Origin: Subtercola frigoramans
GTDB taxonomy: Bacteria > Actinomycetota > Actinomycetes > Actinomycetales > Microbacteriaceae
Direction: 5' to 3'
Length of the DNA: 64,000 nt
Assembly: GCF_016907385.1 (NCBI RefSeq)
Contig: NZ_JAFBBU010000001.1
Span: 2,852,001 to 2,916,000, forward strand
Shown: piece by piece, positions 52,017 to 60,085 of the stretch
Position numbering within the stretch: the first letter of the stretch is position 1
Layout of the letters: every line of letters begins with the position of its first letter
Position numbers and translations under genes: made by a program
The notes under the pieces: model-generated
Seen by the model: the letters and a program-made list of their open reading frames with translations, nothing else
The model's database searches: none
Told to the model about the DNA's origin: nothing

Positions 52017-52088
52017 GCTCCGCCTGCTTCGCCTGCCTCGTCTGCCTCGTCTGCTCCGCCTGCTTCGCCTGCCTCGTCTGCCTCGTCT
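52017..52088. repeat. 36-bp perfect tandem repeat between HNH copy 2 and RNase HI
   Basis: Two identical 36-bp units (52017-52052 and 52053-52088), each built from GCT/GCC-TCG-CCT/TCT triplets, followed by a partial third. In the RNase HI frame they read Ala-Pro-Pro-Ala-Ser-Pro-Ala-Ser-Ser-Ala-Ser-Ser, but no start codon lies between them and the RNase start. They fill most of the 179-base gap 51988-52166. Confidence 0.85.
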
Positions 52089-52166
52089 GCTTCGCCTGCT
52101 TCGTCTGCCCCTTCTGACCCTTCGCGGGTCACCGACCTCGTTCCATCGACGGGTACCCTTGATCAG

Positions 52167-52700
52167 ATGACGATCACCGCTTCCGCTGACGGCTCAGCGC
52201 TGGGAAACCCAGGCCCGGCAGGTTGGGCCTGGTACATCGATGAGAACACCTGGGGCGCGGGCGGCTGGCCACACGGAACAAACAATATGGGTGAGCTCAA
52301 AGCCGTTCTCGAGCTCTTCCGGGCGACCGCGCACGTCGACGACGACCTGCACATCCTGTGCGACAGCCAGTACGTCATCAACACGGTGACCAAGTGGATG
52401 CCCGGCTGGAAGCGCAAGGGATGGCGCAAGGGAGACGGCAAACCGGTCATGAATCTCGACCTCATCAAAGAGATCGACGATGCCATCGTCGGGCGCCGCT
52501 ACCGATTCGAGTGGGTCAAGGGCCACGTCGGGCACGAGCTGAATGAGGCCGCGGACATCCGTGCCCGAGGCGCTGCGGAGGCCTTCGCTCGCGGGCGCAC
52601 CCCAGACACTGGGCCAGGCTTTCCCGGGGGGCGCGCGCCGGTGACGCAGACAGAGACAGTATCCGCGCCTGCCGACGCTTCGGCTGACACGCTCTTCTGA
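52167..52700 (+). CDS. rnhA: Ribonuclease HI
   Basis: A 177-residue RNase HI that cleaves RNA in RNA/DNA hybrids. The catalytic acids are all present: Asp8 (ADGSALGNPG), Glu43 (NNMGELKAV), Asp66 (CDSQYV) and Asp130 (HELNEAAD), with WVKGHVGHELNEAAD as the C-terminal signature. The ATG at 52167 gives a normal N-terminus; the open frame upstream contains the Ala/Ser/Pro repeat and is probably untranslated. The last about 35 residues are a non-conserved low-complexity extension (TPDTGPGFPGG and a Thr/Ala end). Confidence 0.93.
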   Translation: MTITASADGSALGNPGPAGWAWYIDENTWGAGGWPHGTNNMGELKAVLELFRATAHVDDDLHILCDSQYVINTVTKWMPGWKRKGWRKGDGKPVMNLDLIKEIDDAIVGRRYRFEWVKGHVGHELNEAADIRARGAAEAFARGRTPDTGPGFPGGRAPVTQTETVSAPADASADTLF

Positions 52701-52812
52701 TCGGACGGACTTCTCAGATTCAACCCGTTCTGAGGGCCGAATCCGGCCGGTGTTTACATGCTGGCCATGAAGTGGAAAAGAAGCACGTCACATCACCCCG
52801 GATGATCGGACT

Positions 52813-54006
52813 GTGCCTCGTTCCGACAGTCTGCCCGTCCTCAGCCTCAGCCCGACAATCGCCCTCGCTGAGACACCCTTTGCCGTTGCCGCATGGGAGA
52901 ACGACCTCATTGACGCAGTTGGTTCTTTGTGCGTCGGCTTCGCTACGACGGCCGCCGCGTATGACGACAAGGCCGAAATCGCCGTCGACAACCTGAAGGC
53001 ACTCCACGACGCGGGTCTCTCCGAGGCAGTGCTTCCGAGGAACCTCGGCGGTCGGGGGCTGAGCTACCAGGCCTTCGGCGAGATCGTGCGGATGATCTGC
53101 GAAGCCGACCCGTCCACTGGCACGATCTTCACCATGCACTCCGGTGCCGGCGTGAGTCTCGCGCAACTGACCCACGAGACACTCGGTTCCTTCTACGCCG
53201 ACGAGCTGAGGGCAGGCAAGCGATTCTCGAATGCCCTCTCAGAACCGACCAGCGGCAACAAGTTCCTGAATCCGCAGCAGCAAGCGCTGCCGGTCGACGG
53301 CGGCTGGGCGCTCGACGGGGCCAAGCGGTTCGTGTCGGGGAGCGAGATCGCCGAATACCTGCTCGTCAACGCGCTGGTAGACGGTGAGCCCACGTTCTTC
53401 GGTGTGGCGCCAGACGAGTCGGTCACGATCATCCCGATCTGGGACACGCTGGGGCTTCGTGCCACGCGAAGCCAGCTGCTCTCGTTCAACAACACGGTGC
53501 TGAGAGCGAGCCAGCGTGGGCGCGCTCCCCTCTTCACGGATTTCGCCGTGATTCCCGCCGGACTGCCGATGATCTCGCTGGGCATTGCTGACGCGGCGCT
53601 GGGGGCGATCATCCAGCATGCAACAAACCGCATCATTCTCGGCAAGCCGCTGAGCCACCAGCAGTGGCTGCAGTTCGAGGTCGCAGAGGTGCAGAGCCGC
53701 CTTGAATCGGTGCGGGCATTCATCCGACAGACCCTGTGGCAGGCAGATAGCGGCGTACCGGCCTTCTTCGGCAACCTCTCGCGTGCGAAGTATCTTGCGA
53801 ACAAGATCGCGGTCGACGTGGCGCAGCTCGGGGTGAGGGTGGGTGGGGCATCCGGGTTCCTGAAGACTTCGCCGATTCAGCGGCACCTGCGTGACGCCCA
53901 GGCAGGCCAGTTGATGGCCTACTCGACCGAAGTGCTCGCGGGCGAGATCGGCAAGGCTGTGTTCGGCATCTCCGAAACCGAAGACATCGAAACCGAAAGC
54001 AACTGA
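52813..54006 (+). CDS. Acyl-CoA dehydrogenase-fold flavoprotein, DszC/SfnB-like monooxygenase
   Basis: A 397-residue protein with the three-domain acyl-CoA dehydrogenase fold: an N-terminal helical part (LSYQAFGEIVRMICEADPSTGTIFTMHSG), a middle beta barrel (GGWALDGAKRFVSGSEIAEYLLVNA) and a C-terminal helical bundle (RLESVRAFIRQTLWQADSG; VGGASGFLKTSPIQRHLRDAQAG). The catalytic base and CoA-contact motifs of true dehydrogenases are not evident, and RHLRDAQAG matches the flavin-dependent DszC/SfnB monooxygenase group. It starts with GTG and is followed after three bases by a DszA-like monooxygenase, so they form one functional pair. Confidence 0.85.
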   Translation: MPRSDSLPVLSLSPTIALAETPFAVAAWENDLIDAVGSLCVGFATTAAAYDDKAEIAVDNLKALHDAGLSEAVLPRNLGGRGLSYQAFGEIVRMICEADPSTGTIFTMHSGAGVSLAQLTHETLGSFYADELRAGKRFSNALSEPTSGNKFLNPQQQALPVDGGWALDGAKRFVSGSEIAEYLLVNALVDGEPTFFGVAPDESVTIIPIWDTLGLRATRSQLLSFNNTVLRASQRGRAPLFTDFAVIPAGLPMISLGIADAALGAIIQHATNRIILGKPLSHQQWLQFEVAEVQSRLESVRAFIRQTLWQADSGVPAFFGNLSRAKYLANKIAVDVAQLGVRVGGASGFLKTSPIQRHLRDAQAGQLMAYSTEVLAGEIGKAVFGISETEDIETESN

Positions 54007-54009
54007 GCG

Positions 54010-55392
54010 ATGCCCTCCGAGCGGCCGCGCATGATCTTCAATGCGTTCAACATGTTCGCAGCTTCGCACCATGACCAGGGCATGTGGGCGTGGCCGGGCA
54101 GCCGTCAGCTCGAGTACAACAGCATCGACTACTGGGTCGATGTTGCCCAGCTGCTCGAGCGCGGGCACTTCGACACGCTGTTCTTCGCCGATGTACTCGC
54201 TCCCTATGACACCTTCGGATCGTCTCGCGATTCGGCAGTCTTCAGTGGTATGCAGTTCCCGATCAACGACCCAGGCGAACTCATTCCCGCTCTGGCATAT
54301 GCCACGAAGGACCTGGGGTTTGTGCTGACGCAGAACATTCTGCAGGAGCCGCCGTATTCGTTCGCACGCAAGATGTCGTCGCTCGACCACCTCACGCGGG
54401 GGCGCATCTCGTGGAACATCGTCACGACGTTCCTTCCCGGGGCCGGGCGAAACCTCGGATTCGGCGGTCTTCCCGACCACGGCGACCGGTACGCCCGCGC
54501 CGACGATTTCATCGAGGTCGTCTACAAACTCTGGGAGGCGAGCTGGGAAGACGATGCCGTGGTGCGCAACGCGGCTCTTCGCCAGTACAGCGACCCGTCC
54601 AAGATCCACGAGATCAACCACGTCGGCCCCTTCTACGACGTCGTCGGGCCGCACCTCAGCGAACCGTCGCCACAGCGCACACCGTTTCTGATGCAGGCGG
54701 GGGTTTCACCGCGCGGGCGCGACTACGCCGGTCGCAACGCCGAGGGTCTCTTCATCAATGCACTCTCGCCCGAGGAGGCAGCGCCAGTGGTTCGGGATGT
54801 TCGTGCTGCCGCCGCACGGCACGGCCGCTCACCCCACAACGTCAAGCTCTTCGGCATTCTCGGGTTCGTCGTCGGCAGCACAGAAGAAGAGGCGCAGCGC
54901 CTTCACCAGGAGATCACCGACTTTCAGAGTATCGAGGCCAACCTCGCCAAGCAGAGTGTGTTTCTCGACTACGACTTCAGCACCCTCGACCCTGCCGAGC
55001 CCATCTTCGAGATCGCCAAGCGCCCGGAGGGAGCCACGGGAATCGTCGCTGAACTCATCCGGATGTCGCCGAATCCGCGGTACACGATCGGTGAACTCGT
55101 CCGCTGGTACGGCAACCAGCGGGTCGTCGGAACTCCGGAGCAGATCGTCGATCATCTCGAGAAATGGCAGGATGCCGGCATCGACGGCATGAACGTGCAG
55201 TACGTCGTCTCACCGGGAACCTTCGAGGACTTCGTGGAGCACGTGAGCCCAGAGCTCCGCCGCCGGGGCCTCATGCAGGAGTCGTACGCACCGGGCACCC
55301 TGCGCGAGAAGGTGTTCCCGGGCACGGGGCCCTACCTGCCCGACGAGCATCCGGCCAGGGCGCTCCGGCGGGCGGCGTTCGGGACAGACTGA
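54010..55392 (+). CDS. LLM-class flavin monooxygenase, NtaA/SnaA/DszA type
   Basis: A 460-residue FMNH2-dependent monooxygenase. Recognised from MIFNAFNMFAASHHDQGMWAWP, IDYWVDVAQLLERGHFDTLFFADVLAPYD, SLDHLTRGRISWNIVTTFLPGAGRN and LMQAGVSPRGRDYAGRNAEGLFI, all typical of the DBT-sulfone/nitrilotriacetate monooxygenase group. It follows the DszC-like gene by three bases. The pair resembles sulfur-scavenging systems that oxidise and cleave organosulfur or N-containing compounds; a flavin reductase is not adjacent. Substrate not deducible. Confidence 0.9.
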   Translation: MPSERPRMIFNAFNMFAASHHDQGMWAWPGSRQLEYNSIDYWVDVAQLLERGHFDTLFFADVLAPYDTFGSSRDSAVFSGMQFPINDPGELIPALAYATKDLGFVLTQNILQEPPYSFARKMSSLDHLTRGRISWNIVTTFLPGAGRNLGFGGLPDHGDRYARADDFIEVVYKLWEASWEDDAVVRNAALRQYSDPSKIHEINHVGPFYDVVGPHLSEPSPQRTPFLMQAGVSPRGRDYAGRNAEGLFINALSPEEAAPVVRDVRAAAARHGRSPHNVKLFGILGFVVGSTEEEAQRLHQEITDFQSIEANLAKQSVFLDYDFSTLDPAEPIFEIAKRPEGATGIVAELIRMSPNPRYTIGELVRWYGNQRVVGTPEQIVDHLEKWQDAGIDGMNVQYVVSPGTFEDFVEHVSPELRRRGLMQESYAPGTLREKVFPGTGPYLPDEHPARALRRAAFGTD

Positions 55393-55435
55393 CGACTGGC
55401 TGGCGGGCTGGTTGGCGGGCTAGCTGGTTGGCGGA

Positions 55436-57520
55436 CTAGCCGGCCCAGCGACCCCAGCCTCGGCCGAACATGTCGTCGAAGCCGGAAGTACCTCCACCAG
55501 AACCGGAGCCGCCGCCTGGCCCACGCCTCGAGCCGAGATACGAGCTCACCACGGCCGCACCGAGGTCGTCGAGCTCGGGGGCAACGACTGTGCCTCCGGC
55601 ACGACGGGCCATCGAGTCGATGAAGCGGGCGAGCCCGGGGTCGTCGCCGAGCCTGAAGAACGTCGTCTGGGCGCCCAGACGAGTTGAGTTGTCGAGCTCG
55701 CGAACCGAGTACGCCACCGTCACCGGGTCGGGCGGGTAACTGAAGTACACCTCGCCGTTGGGCTCCAGATGGGAGGTCGGCTCGCCGTCTGTGACGATGA
55801 GCAGCACCGGCTGGGCATTCGGGTGCTTGCGAAAGTGCCGGTTGGCCAGCAGAAGCGCGTGGTGCAGGTTGGTGCCCTTGTCCCACATGGCGTCGAGGCC
55901 GGTGAGGTGCTCGATGTCCATCACCTCAGCGTGGCGGCCGAAACCGATCAGCTGGAGGTCGTCGCCACGGAATCTCGACGTGATGAGCGTATGCAGGGCA
56001 AGCGCGGTTCGTTTCATGGGCACCCACCGGCCATCCATCGCCATCGAGAAAGACGTGTCGACGAGCAGGGCCACACACGCCTGGGTGCGCGCCTCTGTCT
56101 CCTGAACTTCGACGTCGCCGATTTCGATCCGGATGCCCGTGGGCCGAGCTGTCGAACCGGTACTGCCCGCCCGCTCCCCCGCCGTGCGCGTCAACGCGTT
56201 GGTGATGGTGCGGGTTACGTCCCACGGTTCGGTGTCGCCGAAGGCCCACTCGCGGGTCGCGCCCGAACGATCGCCGGCAGCCCCGGCCTGGCGCAGGTCG
56301 CGGTTGCCCTGGCGGCCGGACATGCGGTCGGCGACATCACGCAGAAGGGCCTTGCCGAGCTGGCGCATGGCCTTCGGGCTGAGCTTGAGCGTGCCGTCGG
56401 TGCCGCGCTTCAGGGTGCCGGAGTCGCGGAGGGCCTTCTCGAGCTGTTGCAACGCCCGGGCATCCACTGTCGCTTCATCGCCGAGTTGCCGCGAGAGTTT
56501 GTCGAGGTCAAGATCGTCGAGTTGCGAGCCGTTGTAGGACTGCGACAACTGCTCCGAGAGCTCGTCGAGGTCGGCGATGTCCTGGAAGACGCCGGTGCCG
56601 TCGCCGAGCCCGAGACCCTGCTCGCCGCTCATGCGCTCAGACCCGCTCCAGTTCTCGCCGGGACGCAAGGACTGGAGGGTGTCGTCGAGCTGGGCCAGTG
56701 ACTGCATCAGCTCTGGCGAACCGAACGCCTGCAGGGCAAGGGCATCGAGCTCGTCGCGCTGCTCCTGGGTCATGGAGTTGCGCATGCGCTGGGCGGCGGC
56801 GGCCCGCCCGGCCAGCGCATCGATGAGCTCGTCGACGGTGCCGGGGTTCTCCGGAAAGAACTCACCGTGCTTGGCCATGAAGTCGTCGAACTGCTCGGGG
56901 GTGTCTTCGCCGCGCTTGTGCGCATCGAGCAGCTCATTGAGGTCGGCGAGCATGGCGTTGATGGCTTCGCGGTCGGCCTCCGTCGCGTTCTCGAGCGCCT
57001 TCTTCATGCCGGCGAACCGTTGGTCGAGCATCTCCCGGCCCAGGAGGTCCTTGATCTTCTCGAATTCCGCGCGGGCCTCGCTGCTCTGCCACTGGTAGTC
57101 GCTCAGCTCGCTGACGGCCGCGGCGGGAGACGGGGGGAGCGCGTCGAGCTGCATCTCGGCGAGGGCGCGGTCGCCATCATCCATCGACGCATCGCGGGCC
57201 AGCTGTTTGCGCTCGGCCAGCACCGCCTTGTCGAGGAGCTCTTTGATCTGGTGCAGGGTGCCGTCGAGGTTGTGTTTCTGGGCCAGCTCCCGGCGACGCT
57301 CGGCAACCCGTCGTGCGAGGTCGTCGAGGCCGGCCTGGTTTGCGCCGCCCCGCCGCAGGAACTCGCTGAGGGCGCGCTCGGGCGACGAACCGGCCATCAC
57401 GTCTTCACCGATCGCCTCCAGGGCTTCGGCCAGGTCGACCGGGGGCGCCAGGGGATCTGGACCGTCGACGTACCTGCCGTACCGGGAGTCGTGCGTGAGG
57501 CGGCGGTTGGCCCTAGCCAT
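55436..57520 (-). CDS. VWA domain-containing protein, partner of the AAA+ ATPase
   Basis: A 694-residue protein. The N-terminal two thirds is a helical, charged region (DDLARRVAERRRELAQKHNLDG; REMLDQRFAGMKKALENATEADREAI) with low-complexity Gly/Asp parts. The C-terminal von Willebrand A domain (from about 465) carries a MIDAS: CVALLVDTSFSMAMDGRW (DxSxS), a Thr in HLTGLDAMWDKGTNLHHALLL and an Asp in ILIVTDGEPTSH. The last residues are Gly-rich. It overlaps the ATPase gene upstream by 8 bases. This gene pair corresponds to the magnesium-chelatase-like VWA/MoxR-type AAA+ systems thought to remodel or insert cofactors into proteins. Confidence 0.88.
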   Translation of the reverse strand: MARANRRLTHDSRYGRYVDGPDPLAPPVDLAEALEAIGEDVMAGSSPERALSEFLRRGGANQAGLDDLARRVAERRRELAQKHNLDGTLHQIKELLDKAVLAERKQLARDASMDDGDRALAEMQLDALPPSPAAAVSELSDYQWQSSEARAEFEKIKDLLGREMLDQRFAGMKKALENATEADREAINAMLADLNELLDAHKRGEDTPEQFDDFMAKHGEFFPENPGTVDELIDALAGRAAAAQRMRNSMTQEQRDELDALALQAFGSPELMQSLAQLDDTLQSLRPGENWSGSERMSGEQGLGLGDGTGVFQDIADLDELSEQLSQSYNGSQLDDLDLDKLSRQLGDEATVDARALQQLEKALRDSGTLKRGTDGTLKLSPKAMRQLGKALLRDVADRMSGRQGNRDLRQAGAAGDRSGATREWAFGDTEPWDVTRTITNALTRTAGERAGSTGSTARPTGIRIEIGDVEVQETEARTQACVALLVDTSFSMAMDGRWVPMKRTALALHTLITSRFRGDDLQLIGFGRHAEVMDIEHLTGLDAMWDKGTNLHHALLLANRHFRKHPNAQPVLLIVTDGEPTSHLEPNGEVYFSYPPDPVTVAYSVRELDNSTRLGAQTTFFRLGDDPGLARFIDSMARRAGGTVVAPELDDLGAAVVSSYLGSRRGPGGGSGSGGGTSGFDDMFGRGWGRWAG

Positions 57521-58913
57521 AGATCGTCTCGCCCCCGCCGCTCTCCTTGCTCAGCCTGCGCGCCAGGTAGAGGCCCTCGAGCGCCAGTTCGATCGCCCCG
57601 GCCCGCTGCCCATCGTTCGTCGCCCCGAGGCGCTCGCCGATCTCGTCGTAGAGCGGCGACTCCCCGAGTGGCGGCAACCCGGTCAGAAAGTCGCGTGCCG
57701 AAACCTGTTCGCCCGTCGTGACCATGACCCCGCTTTCGACGGCATCCACGAGCGGGCCGAAATCGATGCCTCGAAAGTGTGCCCTGACCGCCTCAGCCGT
57801 CGCTGTGCGCAGGAGGTGGTCGAGAATCTCGTCTTCACGCCCCTCTTCGCCCGACTCGAACTCGATCTTGCCGCCGAGAACGTCGACCGCCGTTTCGAGG
57901 TCGACGGGCCTCGCGACCGCCTCGGTCTCGCCCTGGCGTGTCGCGCGGTGCAGCGCAGCGGCCGCAATCGTCTCGGCGCCGGCGATGGCGAAGCGCGCGC
58001 TCACGCCACTGCGCTGGTCGACCGCGTTCGAACCGCGGAGGGCACGAGTGAATCGCGCCAGGATCTCGACGAGATAGTCGGGCACATCGGCGACGAGCTT
58101 CGCCTCCTGCCGGATGACCGCGACCTCATCGGCGAGTTCCATCGGGTAGTGCGTGCGGATCTCCGCACCGAACCGGTCTTTGAGCGGCGTGATGATGCGG
58201 CCGCGGTTGGTGTAGTCCTCGGGGTTCGCACTCGCCATGACGAGCACGTCCAGCGGCAGGCGCAGCACGTAACCGCGAATCTGGATGTCGCGCTCCTCCA
58301 TCACGTTCAGCATCGCGACCTGAATGCGCTCCGCCAGGTCGGGCAGCTCGTTGATCGCCACGATTCCGCGGTGGCTCCGCGGAATGAGCCCGAAGTGGAT
58401 CGTCTCGGGGTCGCCCAGGCTGCGCCCCTCGGCCACCTTCATCGGGTCGACGTCACCGATCAGGTCGGCCACGCTCGTGTCAGGCGTGGCCAGTTTCTCG
58501 AAGTACCGTTCGTCGCGACTGCGCCACGAGATCGGCAGCTCGTCGCCGAATTCGGATGCCCGGCGAATGCTCTGCGAGGTGATCGGCTCGAACGGGTGTT
58601 CGCCGAGCTCGGAGCCTTCGATGACCGGCGACCACTCGTCGAGCAGACCGCTCAACGTTCGGAGCAGGCGCGTCTTGCCCTGCCCGCGCTCGCCGAGCAG
58701 CACGATGTCGTGCCCCGCGATCAGCGCCCGTTCGAGCTGCGGGATGACGGTCGATTCGAACCCGTGGAGCCCGGGCCACGGATCCCGGCCCTCCCGCAGC
58801 GCGTCGAGGAGGTTGTCACGGATCTCCGCGCGCAGCGTCTTGTAGACGTGCCCCGAAGAGCGGAGCTCGCCGACCGTTGCGGGTGTGGGCATGGACGAGG
58901 ATGAGCGCATCAT
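57513..58913 (-). CDS. MoxR/ChlI-like AAA+ ATPase
   Basis: About 466 residues from the ATG at 58913 (alternatives 58910, 58892; the frame opens at 58961). Walker A is LLGERGQGKTRLLR. The Walker B region reads GIVAINELPDLAERIQVAMLN, with Asn where many AAA+ proteins have Asp; NVMEERDIQIRGYVLRLPLDVLVMASANPEDYTNRG carries sensor 1. RFGAEIRTHYPME and an arginine-finger-like VSARFAIAGAET follow. It resembles magnesium-chelatase subunit I and MoxR ATPases, which act with a VWA partner; the VWA gene overlaps its end by 8 bases. Target protein unknown. Confidence 0.88.
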   Translation of the reverse strand: MMRSSSSMPTPATVGELRSSGHVYKTLRAEIRDNLLDALREGRDPWPGLHGFESTVIPQLERALIAGHDIVLLGERGQGKTRLLRTLSGLLDEWSPVIEGSELGEHPFEPITSQSIRRASEFGDELPISWRSRDERYFEKLATPDTSVADLIGDVDPMKVAEGRSLGDPETIHFGLIPRSHRGIVAINELPDLAERIQVAMLNVMEERDIQIRGYVLRLPLDVLVMASANPEDYTNRGRIITPLKDRFGAEIRTHYPMELADEVAVIRQEAKLVADVPDYLVEILARFTRALRGSNAVDQRSGVSARFAIAGAETIAAAALHRATRQGETEAVARPVDLETAVDVLGGKIEFESGEEGREDEILDHLLRTATAEAVRAHFRGIDFGPLVDAVESGVMVTTGEQVSARDFLTGLPPLGESPLYDEIGERLGATNDGQRAGAIELALEGLYLARRLSKESGGGETIYG

Positions 58914-58979
58914 CCATGTAATGCTACGCCGCTGGACAGGTGACACGCCTGTCAGTGACAAGCCCGTAACGTGAGCCGT

Positions 58980-59975
58980 TCACGAAGCGAAGATGTCGAG
59001 CCCCAGGGCGATGGAGAGGAAGCGCGCGGTGCGCTGCCCACGAACGCTGTTGCCTGCGGGGTCGAGACGAGGCGAGTACGTGCCGAGCCCGCCTTTGCCC
59101 GGCGAGACGGCGACGATGCCACCCGACACACCGCTCTTCGCCGGGACCCCGACCTCGAAGAGCCAGTCGCCCGACAGCTCGTAGAGGCCGGCCGTCGCCA
59201 TGACCGAGAGCGTGTCCCTGGCGACCCGGGCGTCGACGACGCGAATACCCGTGACCGGGTTCACTCCCCCGCATGCCAGTGTGGCTGCCATGACCGCCAG
59301 ATCGCGCGCAGAGACGAGCAGCGAGCACTGTTTCGTGCAGACCTCGGTGGTCACAATCGGGTCGAAATTCATGCGCCCGTAGCTCTGGAGCAGGCGCGCG
59401 ATCGCCATATTGCGTTGGTTGGTCGCGGTCTCTGATTCGAAGGTGGACTGATCCAGCTCGAGCGGGCGACCGGCGAACTCCGAAAGCCCGTGCTGGATGA
59501 AGGCCCACTTCTCTTCGGCGTCGTCACCCGGCACCAGGCTCGTGGTCGCGAGCGCCCCCGCGTTCACCAAGGGGTTCATCGGGTTGCCGCCGTTGAGCTC
59601 GACCGCCATGACCGAGTTGAACGGCAGGCCGGTGCTGTTCACCCCGACGAGCTCAGACACGGCGTCATGGCCGCTGTGCTGGCACACCAGGGCGAAGACG
59701 AACACCTTCGAGATCGACTGGATGCTGAACTCACGCAGCGCGTCACCGACACTGCTGATTCCGCCATTCACCCCGCACACGCTGATGCCGAACAGTGAGG
59801 GGTCGGCCTCACCGAGCGAGGGAATGTAGTCGGCGACATCACCCTCGTCGAGATGGCGGTAACGGCCGTGGGCTTCGTCCAGCAGCGCCGTGACCTCGGC
59901 GATCGACGGCAGAACGCCCGTCGAGACCCGCGGTCGGGGCGGGCGAGTGGCGTCGGGATCGATTTCGGTGCTCAT
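58980..59975 (-). CDS. glsA: Glutaminase
   Basis: A 331-residue beta-lactamase-fold glutaminase that hydrolyses L-glutamine to glutamate and ammonia. Diagnostic parts are the catalytic FSIQSISKVFVFAL (SxxK), GxPFNS-like STGLPFNSVMAVE, NPLVNAGALATTSL, and LACGGVNPVTGIRVV. Length matches bacterial GlsA2-type. A CGTGA-5 nt-TCACG hairpin overlaps its stop codon (58970-58984) and may weakly terminate its transcript. Single gene, same strand as the AAA+/VWA pair, 67 bases from the chosen start of the ATPase. Confidence 0.93.
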   Translation of the reverse strand: MSTEIDPDATRPPRPRVSTGVLPSIAEVTALLDEAHGRYRHLDEGDVADYIPSLGEADPSLFGISVCGVNGGISSVGDALREFSIQSISKVFVFALVCQHSGHDAVSELVGVNSTGLPFNSVMAVELNGGNPMNPLVNAGALATTSLVPGDDAEEKWAFIQHGLSEFAGRPLELDQSTFESETATNQRNMAIARLLQSYGRMNFDPIVTTEVCTKQCSLLVSARDLAVMAATLACGGVNPVTGIRVVDARVARDTLSVMATAGLYELSGDWLFEVGVPAKSGVSGGIVAVSPGKGGLGTYSPRLDPAGNSVRGQRTARFLSIALGLDIFAS

Positions 59976-60085
59976 GTCAGTGCCCCACTTTCAACACCAC
60001 GATAGTGGTCAGGCAACATCTCGGGAATAATCCAGATTTCCATACGTTTGCATACATACAATCGTTCATGAAACAGGAGAACACC

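Noticed and set aside
52713..52734. CTCAGA-10 nt-TCTGAG hairpin after RNase HI as terminator
   Set aside because: The stem is only six base pairs, the loop is long and no U-tract follows, so support is too weak to list.
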